Below the pieces are notes generated by a model. That model was not told where the DNA came from. It worked only from the letters and a program-made list of their open reading frames with translations, and did not search any database. From contig CAZXGT010000106.1 in the NCBI GenBank assembly GCA_964639935.1, forward strand, positions 1 to 7,409: a stretch of 7,409 nt of DNA, read 5' to 3'. Each line of letters begins with the position of its first letter. The stretch's first letter is position 1. This DNA is from CALNYS01 sp964639935. Lineage in GTDB: Bacteria > Planctomycetota > Phycisphaerae > Phycisphaerales > UBA1924. Below, piece after piece: positions 1-5,275 of this stretch. The translations under genes were made by a program, and so were the position numbers.

Positions 1-222
1 TGCGGCCTCATCGTCAACGTCACCCCCCTCGAGCCCGAGTGGCGCGGCAAGGTGACCCTCGAGATCAGCAACACCACCCCGCTCCCCGCCCGCGTCTACG
101 CCAACGAAGGCATCGCCCAACTCGTCTTCTTCAAGGCCGACCGAGTCTGCGCCGTCAGCTACGCCGACAAGGGCGGGAAGTACCAGGACCAGGCGGGGCT
201 GACGCTGCCGAAGGTGGACTAG
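1..222 (+). CDS. dcd: dCTP deaminase (Dcd), C-terminal part; 5' end outside the window
   Basis: Frame 1 is open from the left edge to a TAG at 220-222 and gives the last 73 residues of a dCTP deaminase, an enzyme of about 190-200 residues in the family. Dcd is a cytoplasmic trimeric enzyme that deaminates dCTP to dUTP, supplying dUMP for thymidylate synthesis. Visible family features are the beta-strand VTLEIS (fragment residues 18-23), whose Glu21 aligns with the catalytic glutamate of E. coli Dcd, the EGIAQLVFF strand (36-44), and the C-terminal nucleotide-binding tail with Tyr54, DKGGKY (56-61), Gln64 and Gly66. Codons are strongly C/G-ended, as in nrdJ. The fragment cannot separate a plain deaminase from a bifunctional dCTP deaminase/dUTPase. 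It lies upstream of nrdJ on the same strand, consistent with a shared dNTP-synthesis operon. The family call is secure. Confidence 0.93.
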   Translation, partial: CGLIVNVTPLEPEWRGKVTLEISNTTPLPARVYANEGIAQLVFFKADRVCAVSYADKGGKYQDQAGLTLPKVD

Positions 223-233
223 GTCTAGTGCAA

Positions 234-569
234 ATGATCGGCACGATCTACGACATCGCGAAGGACGTGGTCGCTCAGCGAAGAAACGATGCTCAGTCGA
301 CGATCACGGCGAAGCAGCTTGACCTAATGATCGCAGAGGTCGATCGACGGAAGAGAGTCGAACTTGAGAACGTCGGTAGAGAGCTGCAACAAGAAGTGGG
401 ACGCTTCAAGGCAGATGCTGCTCACCGAGGCGTAGCCAAGGGCAATACTTATGAGAGCCTGCTTCGAAACATTCAGCTCAAGTACGAACGGCTGTCGGAT
501 GACATCACGAAGTCAGCGACGTTCACCAAGCATTTTCTCGAACTAGAGAAGCAGAAACTGGGCGCATAA
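234..569 (+). CDS. Hypothetical 111-residue helical protein between dcd and nrdJ
   Basis: I do not recognise this protein. It starts at ATG 234, 11 bases after the dcd stop, and ends 19 bases before nrdJ. An in-frame GTG at 228 is an alternative start: AAGGTGG at 211-217 lies 10 bases before it, while the ATG has only a weak AGG at 221-223. The reading frame continues open further upstream, but there it is only an off-frame reading of dcd. The product is highly charged (about 20 Lys/Arg and 17 Asp/Glu) and lacks Cys, Trp and Pro. Heptad-like stretches at residues 23-60 and 72-108 suggest long helices or a coiled coil. There is no signal peptide or membrane segment. By hand count, 241-569 is about 53% GC, well below the flanking genes, with codons such as AGA, ACT, TTT and CTA that they avoid. 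This suggests a recently acquired gene. That it is translated is inferred from its length, spacing and plausible protein composition. Confidence 0.6.
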   Translation: MIGTIYDIAKDVVAQRRNDAQSTITAKQLDLMIAEVDRRKRVELENVGRELQQEVGRFKADAAHRGVAKGNTYESLLRNIQLKYERLSDDITKSATFTKHFLELEKQKLGA

Positions 570-588
570 CAAGGCACGGAAGCGACAC

Positions 589-3500
589 ATGAAAATCACC
601 CGCCAATTCACAACCGCCGGAACCGACGTCTACGACTCCGTCGAGTGGTCGAAGCGCTCAAGCCGCATCGCCAACCCCGACGGCTCCGTCGTCTTCGAGA
701 TGACCGGCGCCGAGATCCCGGCCTCCTGGTCCCAGCTCGCCACCGACATCATGGTGAGCAAGTACTTCCGCAAGGCGGGCGTGCCCCAATTTGACAACAA
801 GGGCGAGGCGCTCCTCAACGAGGACGGCGCCCCCGTCACCGGTCCCGAGCGCTCCGCAAGGCAGGTCATCCAGCGCCTCGTCGGCTGCTGGCGCCACTGG
901 GGCGAGGAGCACGGCTACTTCGACTCAAAGGCCGACGCCCAGGCCTACGAGGACGAGCTCGCCTACATGCTCCTCCACCAGATGGCCGCCCCCAACTCCC
1001 CCCAGTGGTTCAACACCGGACTCAACTGGGCCTACGGCATCACCGGGCCCGCCCAGGGCCACTTCATCGCCGACCCGGCCACCGGCGAGGTCCGACTCGC
1101 GGCCGACGCCTACACCCACCCCCAGCCCCACGCCTGCTTCATCCAGGGCGTGAGCGACGACCTCGTCAACGAGGGCGGCATCATGGACCTCTGGGTCCGC
1201 GAGGCCCGGCTCTTCAAGTACGGCTCCGGCACCGGAACCAACTTCTCACGCCTCCGCGCCGAGAACGAGCCCCTCTCCGGCGGCGGCAAGTCCTCCGGCC
1301 TCATGAGCTGGCTCAAGATCGGCGACCGCGCCGCCGGCGCCATCAAGAGCGGCGGAACCACCCGCCGCGCCGCCAAAATGGTCTGCCTCGACCTCGACCA
1401 TCCCGACATCGAGAAGTTCATCGACTGGAAGGTCCGCGAGGAGGTCAAGGTCGCCGCGCTCGTCGAGGGCCTGAAGATGCTCAAGGAAAAGGACGAGAGC
1501 ATCCGCGACGCCGCCGAGCGCGTCGGCCTCGAGCTCGACTACGACTTCAACGGCGAGGCCTACTACACCGTCTCCGGCCAGAACTCCAACAACTCCGTCC
1601 GCATCCCAGACGCCTTCTTCGAGACGCTCGACGACGGCCTCGACTGGGATCTCACCAACCGCACCGACGGCGAGGTCGCCAGGAGCATCCCCGCCGGGGA
1701 GCTCTGGGACCGCATCTGCTACTCCGCGTGGCGCTGCGCCGACCCGGGCGTCCAGTACGACTCCACCATCAACGCCTGGCACACCTGCCCCGAGAGCGGC
1801 CGGATCAACGCCAGCAACCCGTGCTCCGAGTACATGTTCCTCGACAACACGGCCTGCAACCTCGCCTCCATTAACCTCCTGAAGTTCTACAACCCCGAAA
1901 CCCGCGCCTTCGACGTCGAGCGCTACGAGCACGCCATCGATCTCTGGACCATCACTCTCGAGATCAGCGTCCTCATGGCCTCCTTCCCCTCCGAGGCCAT
2001 CGCGAAGCTCAGCTGGGAGTACCGCACCCTCGGCCTCGGCTACGCCAACATCGGCGCCATGCTCATGCAGGCCGGGCTCCCCTACGACTCCGCCGAGGCT
2101 CGCGCCATCGCCGGCTCGCTCACCGCCATCCTCACCGGCCGCTCCTACCGGATGTCAGCGCTCATGGCCCGGGAGCACGGCCCCTTCGCCGGATACAAGA
2201 AAAACGCGGACGCCATGCTCCGCGTCATCCGCAACCACCGCGCCGCCGCTCGCGGAGAGGCCCGCGACTCCGACGCCTACGAGGATCTCAAAATCCGCCC
2301 GGTCCCCATCGACCACAGCGTGATGAACGAGGCCGCCGGGATCGGCAACGCTCCCGACCTCCTGAGCCGAGCGACCGCGGCCTGGGACGACGCGCTCGCC
2401 CTCGGCGAGAAGCACGGCTACCGCAACGCCCAGACCACCGTGATCGCGCCAACCGGAACGATCGGTCTCCTGATGGATTGCGACACCACGGGCGTCGAGC
2501 CCGACTTCGCGCTCGTCAAGTTCAAAAAGCTCGCCGGCGGCGGGTACTTCAAGATCGCCAACGCCTCCCTCCGCCCGGCCCTCGAGGCCATGGGCTACTC
2601 CGAGGACCAGATCCGGGACATCCTCCGATACGTCCTTGGAACACTTCACCTCAACGTGCCCATGCCAGCCGGAGACGGCGGCCAGGGAGAAGCCGGCGTG
2701 AGCTTCCTCGACTGGCTCCACGACAACGGCCTCTCGAGCGAGGAAACATCCGCGATCGAGGATCAGCTCCCTTCGGTCTTCGAGCTCGGTTTCGCCTTCA
2801 GCGCCTGGTCCCTCGCGGATGAAACCCTCGAGAAGCTCGGCGTCGACCCCCAGGCCGCGCGCGGCGACATGAACTTCAGCCTGCTCCGGACGATGGGCCT
2901 CACCGGTCCTCAGATCGAGAAGCTCAACGAGGTCATCTGCGGCACGCAGACCATCGAAGGCGCCCCGCACCTCCGCGAGGAACACCTGCCCGTCTTCGAC
3001 TGCGCCAACCGCTGCGGAAAGACCGGCCGCCGCTTCATCGCCCCCGAGGGCCACATCCGCATGATGGGCGCCGCCCAGTCCTTCATCTCCGGCGCCATCA
3101 GCAAGACCATCAACCTCCCCGCAGAGGCCGCCGTCGAGGATATCGCCCGCTGCTACCGCCTCTCCTGGGAGCTCGGCCTCAAGGCCAACGCCCTCTACCG
3201 CGACGGCTGCAAGCTCAGCCAGCCCCTCTCCTCCAAAAGCGACACAAAAGGGGAAGCCGACGCAGACGATGGAGCAGAGACCGGACGACTGGCCGACGAC
3301 GTTTCCACCGCCGAGCTGCGAGTGCTAGCCGCGGAGGAGGACGAAGAGGCCGTCGAGATGGCGCAGGCCGAGATCGCAAGCGACGCCTCGCGCATGGCGG
3401 CGGCGGTCGCGAAGATGGAAGCCGAGCAGGCTGAGTCGCTCAAGGAGCGCGTCATCGTCCGGCCGATGCGCCGCCGACTCCCCGACACCCGCCACTCCCT

Positions 3501-4122
3501 CACCCACAAGTTCAATATCGCCGGCCACGAGGGATACCTCACCGTCGGGCTCTATGAAAACGGCCTACCGGGCGAGCTCTTCATCACCATGGCCAAGGAG
3601 GGCTCCACGATCGGCGGGCTCATGGATTCCCTCGGCACCGCCGTCAGCGTCGCGCTCCAGTACGGCGTCCCGATCGAGAGCCTCGTCAATAAGTTCACGC
3701 ACCAGCGATTCGAGCCCGCCGGGATGACGACGAACCAGGAGATCCCCTTCGCCAAGAGCCTCGTCGATTACATCTTCCGCTGGCTCGGCATCCAGTTCGT
3801 CCCGGGCTACCGCGACCTCAACTCGCCAAGGCGCGAATCGACGTCCACCGAGCCGGACAACAAAGTCGCACCGTCCTCCGAGGGACGGCGCGCGCCGCGT
3901 CAAGGCGCCCGGACGAGCGAGGTGGTCGTGGTGAGCGAGTCCTTCCGCTCGCGATCAGGCGAGGGCGGGGTGGAGCAGGTCTCCGAGACCGCCGTGCTCT
4001 CCGCCGCCATGCGCGACTGCCAGGGCGACGCCCCAGCGTGCGACGCCTGCGGAGCCATCACCGTCCGCAACGGCGCGTGCTACAAGTGCCTCAATTGCGG
4101 CCACTCCATGGGGTGCAGCTAA
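589..4122 (+). CDS. nrdJ: Adenosylcobalamin-dependent (class II) ribonucleotide reductase NrdJ with TSCPase domain and C-terminal Cys tail
   Basis: This cytoplasmic enzyme makes deoxyribonucleotides through a radical generated from adenosylcobalamin, needing neither oxygen nor an iron-containing small subunit. The 1177-residue product begins at ATG 589 with GGAAG at 578-582, 6 bases upstream. No N-terminal ATP-cone is present. The ten-stranded barrel carries PQWFNTG (138-144), Cys183 and Cys423 as the expected redox pair, and NPCSE (410-414), in which Cys412 is the expected thiyl-radical cysteine with Asn410 and Glu414 beside it. GSGTGTNFS (212-220), QNSNNSVR (331-338), PTGTIG (621-626) and ISGAISKTINLP (833-844) are further family motifs. 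An acidic, Ala/Glu-rich linker (about 881-960) leads to a TSCPase domain (about 968-1074). A second low-complexity linker (1078-1140) leads to a Cys-rich tail with C1151, C1154, C1164, C1167, C1170 and C1176, which probably passes electrons to the active site. No intein or frameshift is seen. Placement next to dcd fits dNTP supply. No cobalamin riboswitch lies between 223 and 588. Confidence 0.97.
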   Translation: MKITRQFTTAGTDVYDSVEWSKRSSRIANPDGSVVFEMTGAEIPASWSQLATDIMVSKYFRKAGVPQFDNKGEALLNEDGAPVTGPERSARQVIQRLVGCWRHWGEEHGYFDSKADAQAYEDELAYMLLHQMAAPNSPQWFNTGLNWAYGITGPAQGHFIADPATGEVRLAADAYTHPQPHACFIQGVSDDLVNEGGIMDLWVREARLFKYGSGTGTNFSRLRAENEPLSGGGKSSGLMSWLKIGDRAAGAIKSGGTTRRAAKMVCLDLDHPDIEKFIDWKVREEVKVAALVEGLKMLKEKDESIRDAAERVGLELDYDFNGEAYYTVSGQNSNNSVRIPDAFFETLDDGLDWDLTNRTDGEVARSIPAGELWDRICYSAWRCADPGVQYDSTINAWHTCPESGRINASNPCSEYMFLDNTACNLASINLLKFYNPETRAFDVERYEHAIDLWTITLEISVLMASFPSEAIAKLSWEYRTLGLGYANIGAMLMQAGLPYDSAEARAIAGSLTAILTGRSYRMSALMAREHGPFAGYKKNADAMLRVIRNHRAAARGEARDSDAYEDLKIRPVPIDHSVMNEAAGIGNAPDLLSRATAAWDDALALGEKHGYRNAQTTVIAPTGTIGLLMDCDTTGVEPDFALVKFKKLAGGGYFKIANASLRPALEAMGYSEDQIRDILRYVLGTLHLNVPMPAGDGGQGEAGVSFLDWLHDNGLSSEETSAIEDQLPSVFELGFAFSAWSLADETLEKLGVDPQAARGDMNFSLLRTMGLTGPQIEKLNEVICGTQTIEGAPHLREEHLPVFDCANRCGKTGRRFIAPEGHIRMMGAAQSFISGAISKTINLPAEAAVEDIARCYRLSWELGLKANALYRDGCKLSQPLSSKSDTKGEADADDGAETGRLADDVSTAELRVLAAEEDEEAVEMAQAEIASDASRMAAAVAKMEAEQAESLKERVIVRPMRRRLPDTRHSLTHKFNIAGHEGYLTVGLYENGLPGELFITMAKEGSTIGGLMDSLGTAVSVALQYGVPIESLVNKFTHQRFEPAGMTTNQEIPFAKSLVDYIFRWLGIQFVPGYRDLNSPRRESTSTEPDNKVAPSSEGRRAPRQGARTSEVVVVSESFRSRSGEGGVEQVSETAVLSAAMRDCQGDAPACDACGAITVRNGACYKCLNCGHSMGCS

Positions 4123-4143
4123 GACGAACCCGATCCGTTGCGG

Positions 4144-4182
4144 GCCCCCCTCCCTCGGCACTCTCCCCCAGGGGAGGGGGGC
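4144..4182. repeat. Perfect 11-bp inverted repeat just downstream of nrdJ
   Basis: GCCCCCCTCCC (4144-4154) is the exact reverse complement of GGGAGGGGGGC (4172-4182), with a 17-base loop that contains a competing CTCCC/GGGAG pairing. The hairpin starts 21 bases after the nrdJ stop and has no T-run after it (GATTGAAG follows). It may act as an mRNA 3'-end stabiliser or weak terminator, or it may simply be a member of a dispersed palindromic repeat family. The right arm sequence GGGAGGGGGGC recurs exactly at 4301-4311. Confidence 0.75.
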
Positions 4183-4226
4183 GATTGAAGAAAGCGGAAG
4201 CTCGCCAGGAAAGGACCACGGGCGTT

Positions 4227-4254
4227 GAGTGAGAGCAGACGAGTGAGACCAGAC
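4227..4254. repeat. Two adjacent 14-bp direct repeats
   Basis: GAGTGAGAGCAGAC (4227-4240) is followed without a gap by GAGTGAGACCAGAC (4241-4254); the copies differ at one base. The most likely origin is a small tandem duplication in non-coding DNA. No function is evident. Confidence 0.7.
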
Positions 4255-4294
4255 GGAGTTGGCGCCGGGGCGCGATGGAGCGCTGCTCTGGAGC

Positions 4295-4378
4295 GGGCCA
4301 GGGAGGGGGGCGAGCGGCCGAAGACGGGCCACGGAACTCGCCGCTCCGAGCCCGCGTCGTCTGCCCTCCCTCGCGCCC
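4295..4378. repeat. Long imperfect hairpin in the nrdJ-frr spacer
   Basis: Nested complementary segments fold 4295-4378 into an elongated stem: GGGC (4295-4298) with GCCC (4375-4378), GGGAGGG (4301-4307) with CCCTCCC (4364-4370), and GAGCGGC (4312-4318) with GCCGCTC (4340-4346). Internal loops separate the stems and the terminal loop is about 21 bases. The nesting of three stems in register supports a real structure, although GC-rich sequence raises the chance of accidental pairing. Confidence 0.5.
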
Positions 4379-4389
4379 AATTCAGAACA

Positions 4390-4435
4390 CCTGCTTCAGG
4401 CAGGGGAGGGGGCTGATCCCGATCCAGCCCCCTCC
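4390..4435. repeat. Two abutting hairpins
   Basis: CCTGC (4390-4394) pairs with GCAGG (4400-4404) around a 5-base loop. Directly adjacent, GGAGGGGGCTG (4405-4415) is the perfect 11-bp reverse complement of CAGCCCCCTCC (4425-4435) around a 9-base loop. The two stems abut with no spacer between 4404 and 4405, so they could stack coaxially in RNA. No T-run follows on the + strand. Confidence 0.6.
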
Positions 4436-4454
4436 ACGGACCCCACCAAGCGGA

Positions 4455-4493
4455 GGGTCAGTCGTCCCGCAACGGGACGTCCGCTCCTGACCC
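4455..4493. repeat. Compound stem-loop with two 7-bp stems
   Basis: The outer stem pairs GGGTCAG (4455-4461) with CTGACCC (4487-4493). The inner stem pairs CGTCCCG (4463-4469) with CGGGACG (4473-4479) around a CAA loop. A single-base bulge (4462) lies on the left and a 7-base bulge (4480-4486) on the right. It is 11 bases upstream of the terminator stem. No function is recognised. Confidence 0.6.
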
Positions 4494-4504
4494 CCGCGAC
4501 ATGA

Positions 4505-4544
4505 AGCCCCGGCCGGCGCCCACCGCTGGCCGGGGCTCTCTTTT
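4505..4544 (+). terminator. Rho-independent terminator, T-tail on the + strand
   Basis: AGCCCCGGCCGGC (4505-4517) pairs with GCTGGCCGGGGCT (4525-4537) as a 13-bp stem with one G-T wobble and a 7-base loop. It is followed by CTCTTTT (4538-4544). The T-rich side identifies the + strand as the main direction, so it would end transcripts arriving from nrdJ or from within the spacer. Read on the - strand the same hairpin lies about 40 bases beyond the frr stop but is followed by TCATGTCG, a poor tail. It may still stop frr transcripts partially, making it a bidirectional element between convergent genes. Confidence 0.75.
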
Positions 4545-4580
4545 GCCCGACGCGACCTCGTTCTGCGATTCCAGACGAGA

Positions 4581-5147
4581 TCAGACCTCCATGATCTCCT
4601 TCGACTTGTCCTCTGTCAGCTTGTCCGCTGCCGCCTCGTGCTTCTTGATCGCGTCCTGGATCTCGTCCTTGAGCTGCTTGATCTCGTCCTCGGAGTACTG
4701 CTGATCCTTCGAGTTCTTCAGCGCGTCCGCCTGCTTGTTCGCGTCGCGCCGCACGTTCCGCATCGAGACCTTCGTCTCCTCCGCCACCTTCTTCGCGTGC
4801 GAGACCAGCTGCTTGCGCCGATCCGTCGACAGCGGCGGGACGTTGATGCGAATCTGCTTGCCGTCAACCTGGGGATTCAGCCCAAGGTCGGAGGCCTCGA
4901 GTGCCTTCCTGATCTCCTGCACCGCGCCCGCGTCGTACGGCTTGATCAGGATCTGCGTCGACTCCGGGATCGAGATCGACGCGAGCTGTTTCAGATCGGT
5001 CGGAGCCCCGTAGTAATCGACGGACACGAAATCAACGAGCGCGGTCGATGCGCGCCCGGTGCGGATGCCGCGCAGCTCGCTCTTGAGGTGATCGAGCGCC
5101 TTGTCCATGCGGGTCTCGGCGTCTTTGAGGATCGAATCGGGGTTCAT
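4581..5147 (-). CDS. frr: Ribosome recycling factor (RRF)
   Basis: RRF works in the cytoplasm with EF-G to split the post-termination ribosome and free it for a new round of translation. The product from the chosen start is 188 residues, against 185 in E. coli, and covers the whole family. Hallmarks are the N-terminal helix, IRTGRAS (28-34), the domain II segment VDYYGAPTDLKQLAS (43-57), ASDLGLNP (85-92), PPLSTDRRK (104-112) and RNVRRDAN (130-137), followed by a charged C-terminal helix. The ATG at 5147 is preferred. The in-frame GTG at 5162, five codons upstream, would add MEPTR, but the bases it covers (GTGGAG) form the Shine-Dalgarno sequence for the inner ATG. The gene is convergent with nrdJ and divergent from the ABC exporter genes. 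It is not directly preceded by pyrH, its frequent partner. The call is certain; only the start has an alternative. Confidence 0.97.
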   Translation of the reverse strand: MNPDSILKDAETRMDKALDHLKSELRGIRTGRASTALVDFVSVDYYGAPTDLKQLASISIPESTQILIKPYDAGAVQEIRKALEASDLGLNPQVDGKQIRINVPPLSTDRRKQLVSHAKKVAEETKVSMRNVRRDANKQADALKNSKDQQYSEDEIKQLKDEIQDAIKKHEAAADKLTEDKSKEIMEV

Positions 5148-5156
5148 GCGGGTTGG

Positions 5157-5162
5157 CTCCAC
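5157..5162 (-). promoter_or_regulatory. Shine-Dalgarno sequence that fixes the frr start
   Basis: On the - strand GTGGAG is followed by 9 bases and then ATG (5147-5145). This favours the inner ATG over the overlapping GTG at 5162. Confidence 0.65.
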
Positions 5163-5197
5163 GGCGTAGACTGGGTCCGCGAATGGGGACGCGGCGA

Positions 5198-5214
5198 CCC
5201 TGACGAAATCAGGG
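5198..5214. promoter_or_regulatory. Palindrome in the frr / ABC-exporter divergent region
   Basis: CCCTGA (5198-5203) and TCAGGG (5209-5214) form a perfect 6-bp inverted repeat with a 5-base centre, CGAAA. It is overlapped at both ends by copies of the direct repeat GCGACC (5194-5199 and 5214-5219). It lies in the 128-base gap between two divergent starts, 50 bases before the frr start and 61 before the ABC start. It could be an operator or a leader hairpin. No regulator gene is present in the window. Confidence 0.4.
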
Positions 5215-5219
5215 CGACC

Positions 5220-5225
5220 ATCATA
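5220..5225 (-). promoter_or_regulatory. Possible -10 element for frr
   Basis: TATGAT on the - strand resembles a sigma-70 type -10 hexamer. It is placed about 72 bases upstream of the frr ATG, so the palindrome at 5198-5214 would fall in the transcript leader. No good -35 hexamer is visible 16-18 bases further upstream, so this is a weak proposal. No comparable promoter for the ABC genes was found on the + strand. Confidence 0.25.
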
Positions 5226-5275
5226 CCCAAGATGCCGGAAGACGAGCGTCGAACGCCGCAGATCCGAGGACAGGC

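Larger units (their letters stand above)
4123..4580. other. 458-base gene-free spacer between convergent nrdJ and frr, rich in inverted repeats
   Basis: No convincing protein gene is visible here. Short open frames exist on the + strand but encode Arg/Pro/Ser-rich strings without recognisable motifs, as expected of GC-rich non-coding DNA. The spacer holds alternating G-rich and C-rich tracts that form successive hairpins at 4144-4182, 4295-4378, 4390-4404, 4405-4435, 4455-4493 and 4505-4537, plus a 14-bp tandem duplication at 4227-4254. No good promoter was found on the + strand. It could be an accumulation of palindromic repetitive elements, a long structured nrdJ 3' untranslated region, or a non-coding RNA ending at the 4505-4544 terminator. 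The sequence alone does not decide. Confidence 0.75.

Noticed and set aside
39..233. Upstream extension of the 111-residue gene in its own frame from ATG 39
   Set aside because: The sequence there is an Arg/Pro/Gln-rich off-frame reading of dcd, whose real frame is clear from its motifs.
223..588. Cobalamin riboswitch upstream of the B12-dependent nrdJ
   Set aside because: No B12-box-like or riboswitch-scale structured region is visible; the interval is nearly filled by the small gene. One could lie upstream of dcd, outside the window.
1005..1874. Long second-frame and antisense open frames within nrdJ (also 1246-1932 and 2155-3054 on the - strand)
   Set aside because: They are Arg- or Gly/Val-rich strings expected from GC-rich codons read in the wrong frame and carry no recognisable motif; nrdJ explains the DNA.
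589..4122. Possible intein in nrdJ, since ribonucleotide reductases often host them
   Set aside because: The catalytic motifs are continuous (NPCSE, PTGTIG and flanks uninterrupted) and no intein splice or endonuclease motif is seen; the extra length is in linkers near the C-terminus.
4144..4435. CRISPR-like array or G-quadruplex in the G-rich tracts of the spacer
   Set aside because: Repeats are not evenly spaced or identical enough for CRISPR, and four G-runs with short loops do not occur together.
4225..4504. Small + strand open frames in the nrdJ-frr spacer
   Set aside because: No convincing ribosome binding site, no motif, biased Arg/Pro/Ser/Gly composition, and overlap with hairpin sequence.
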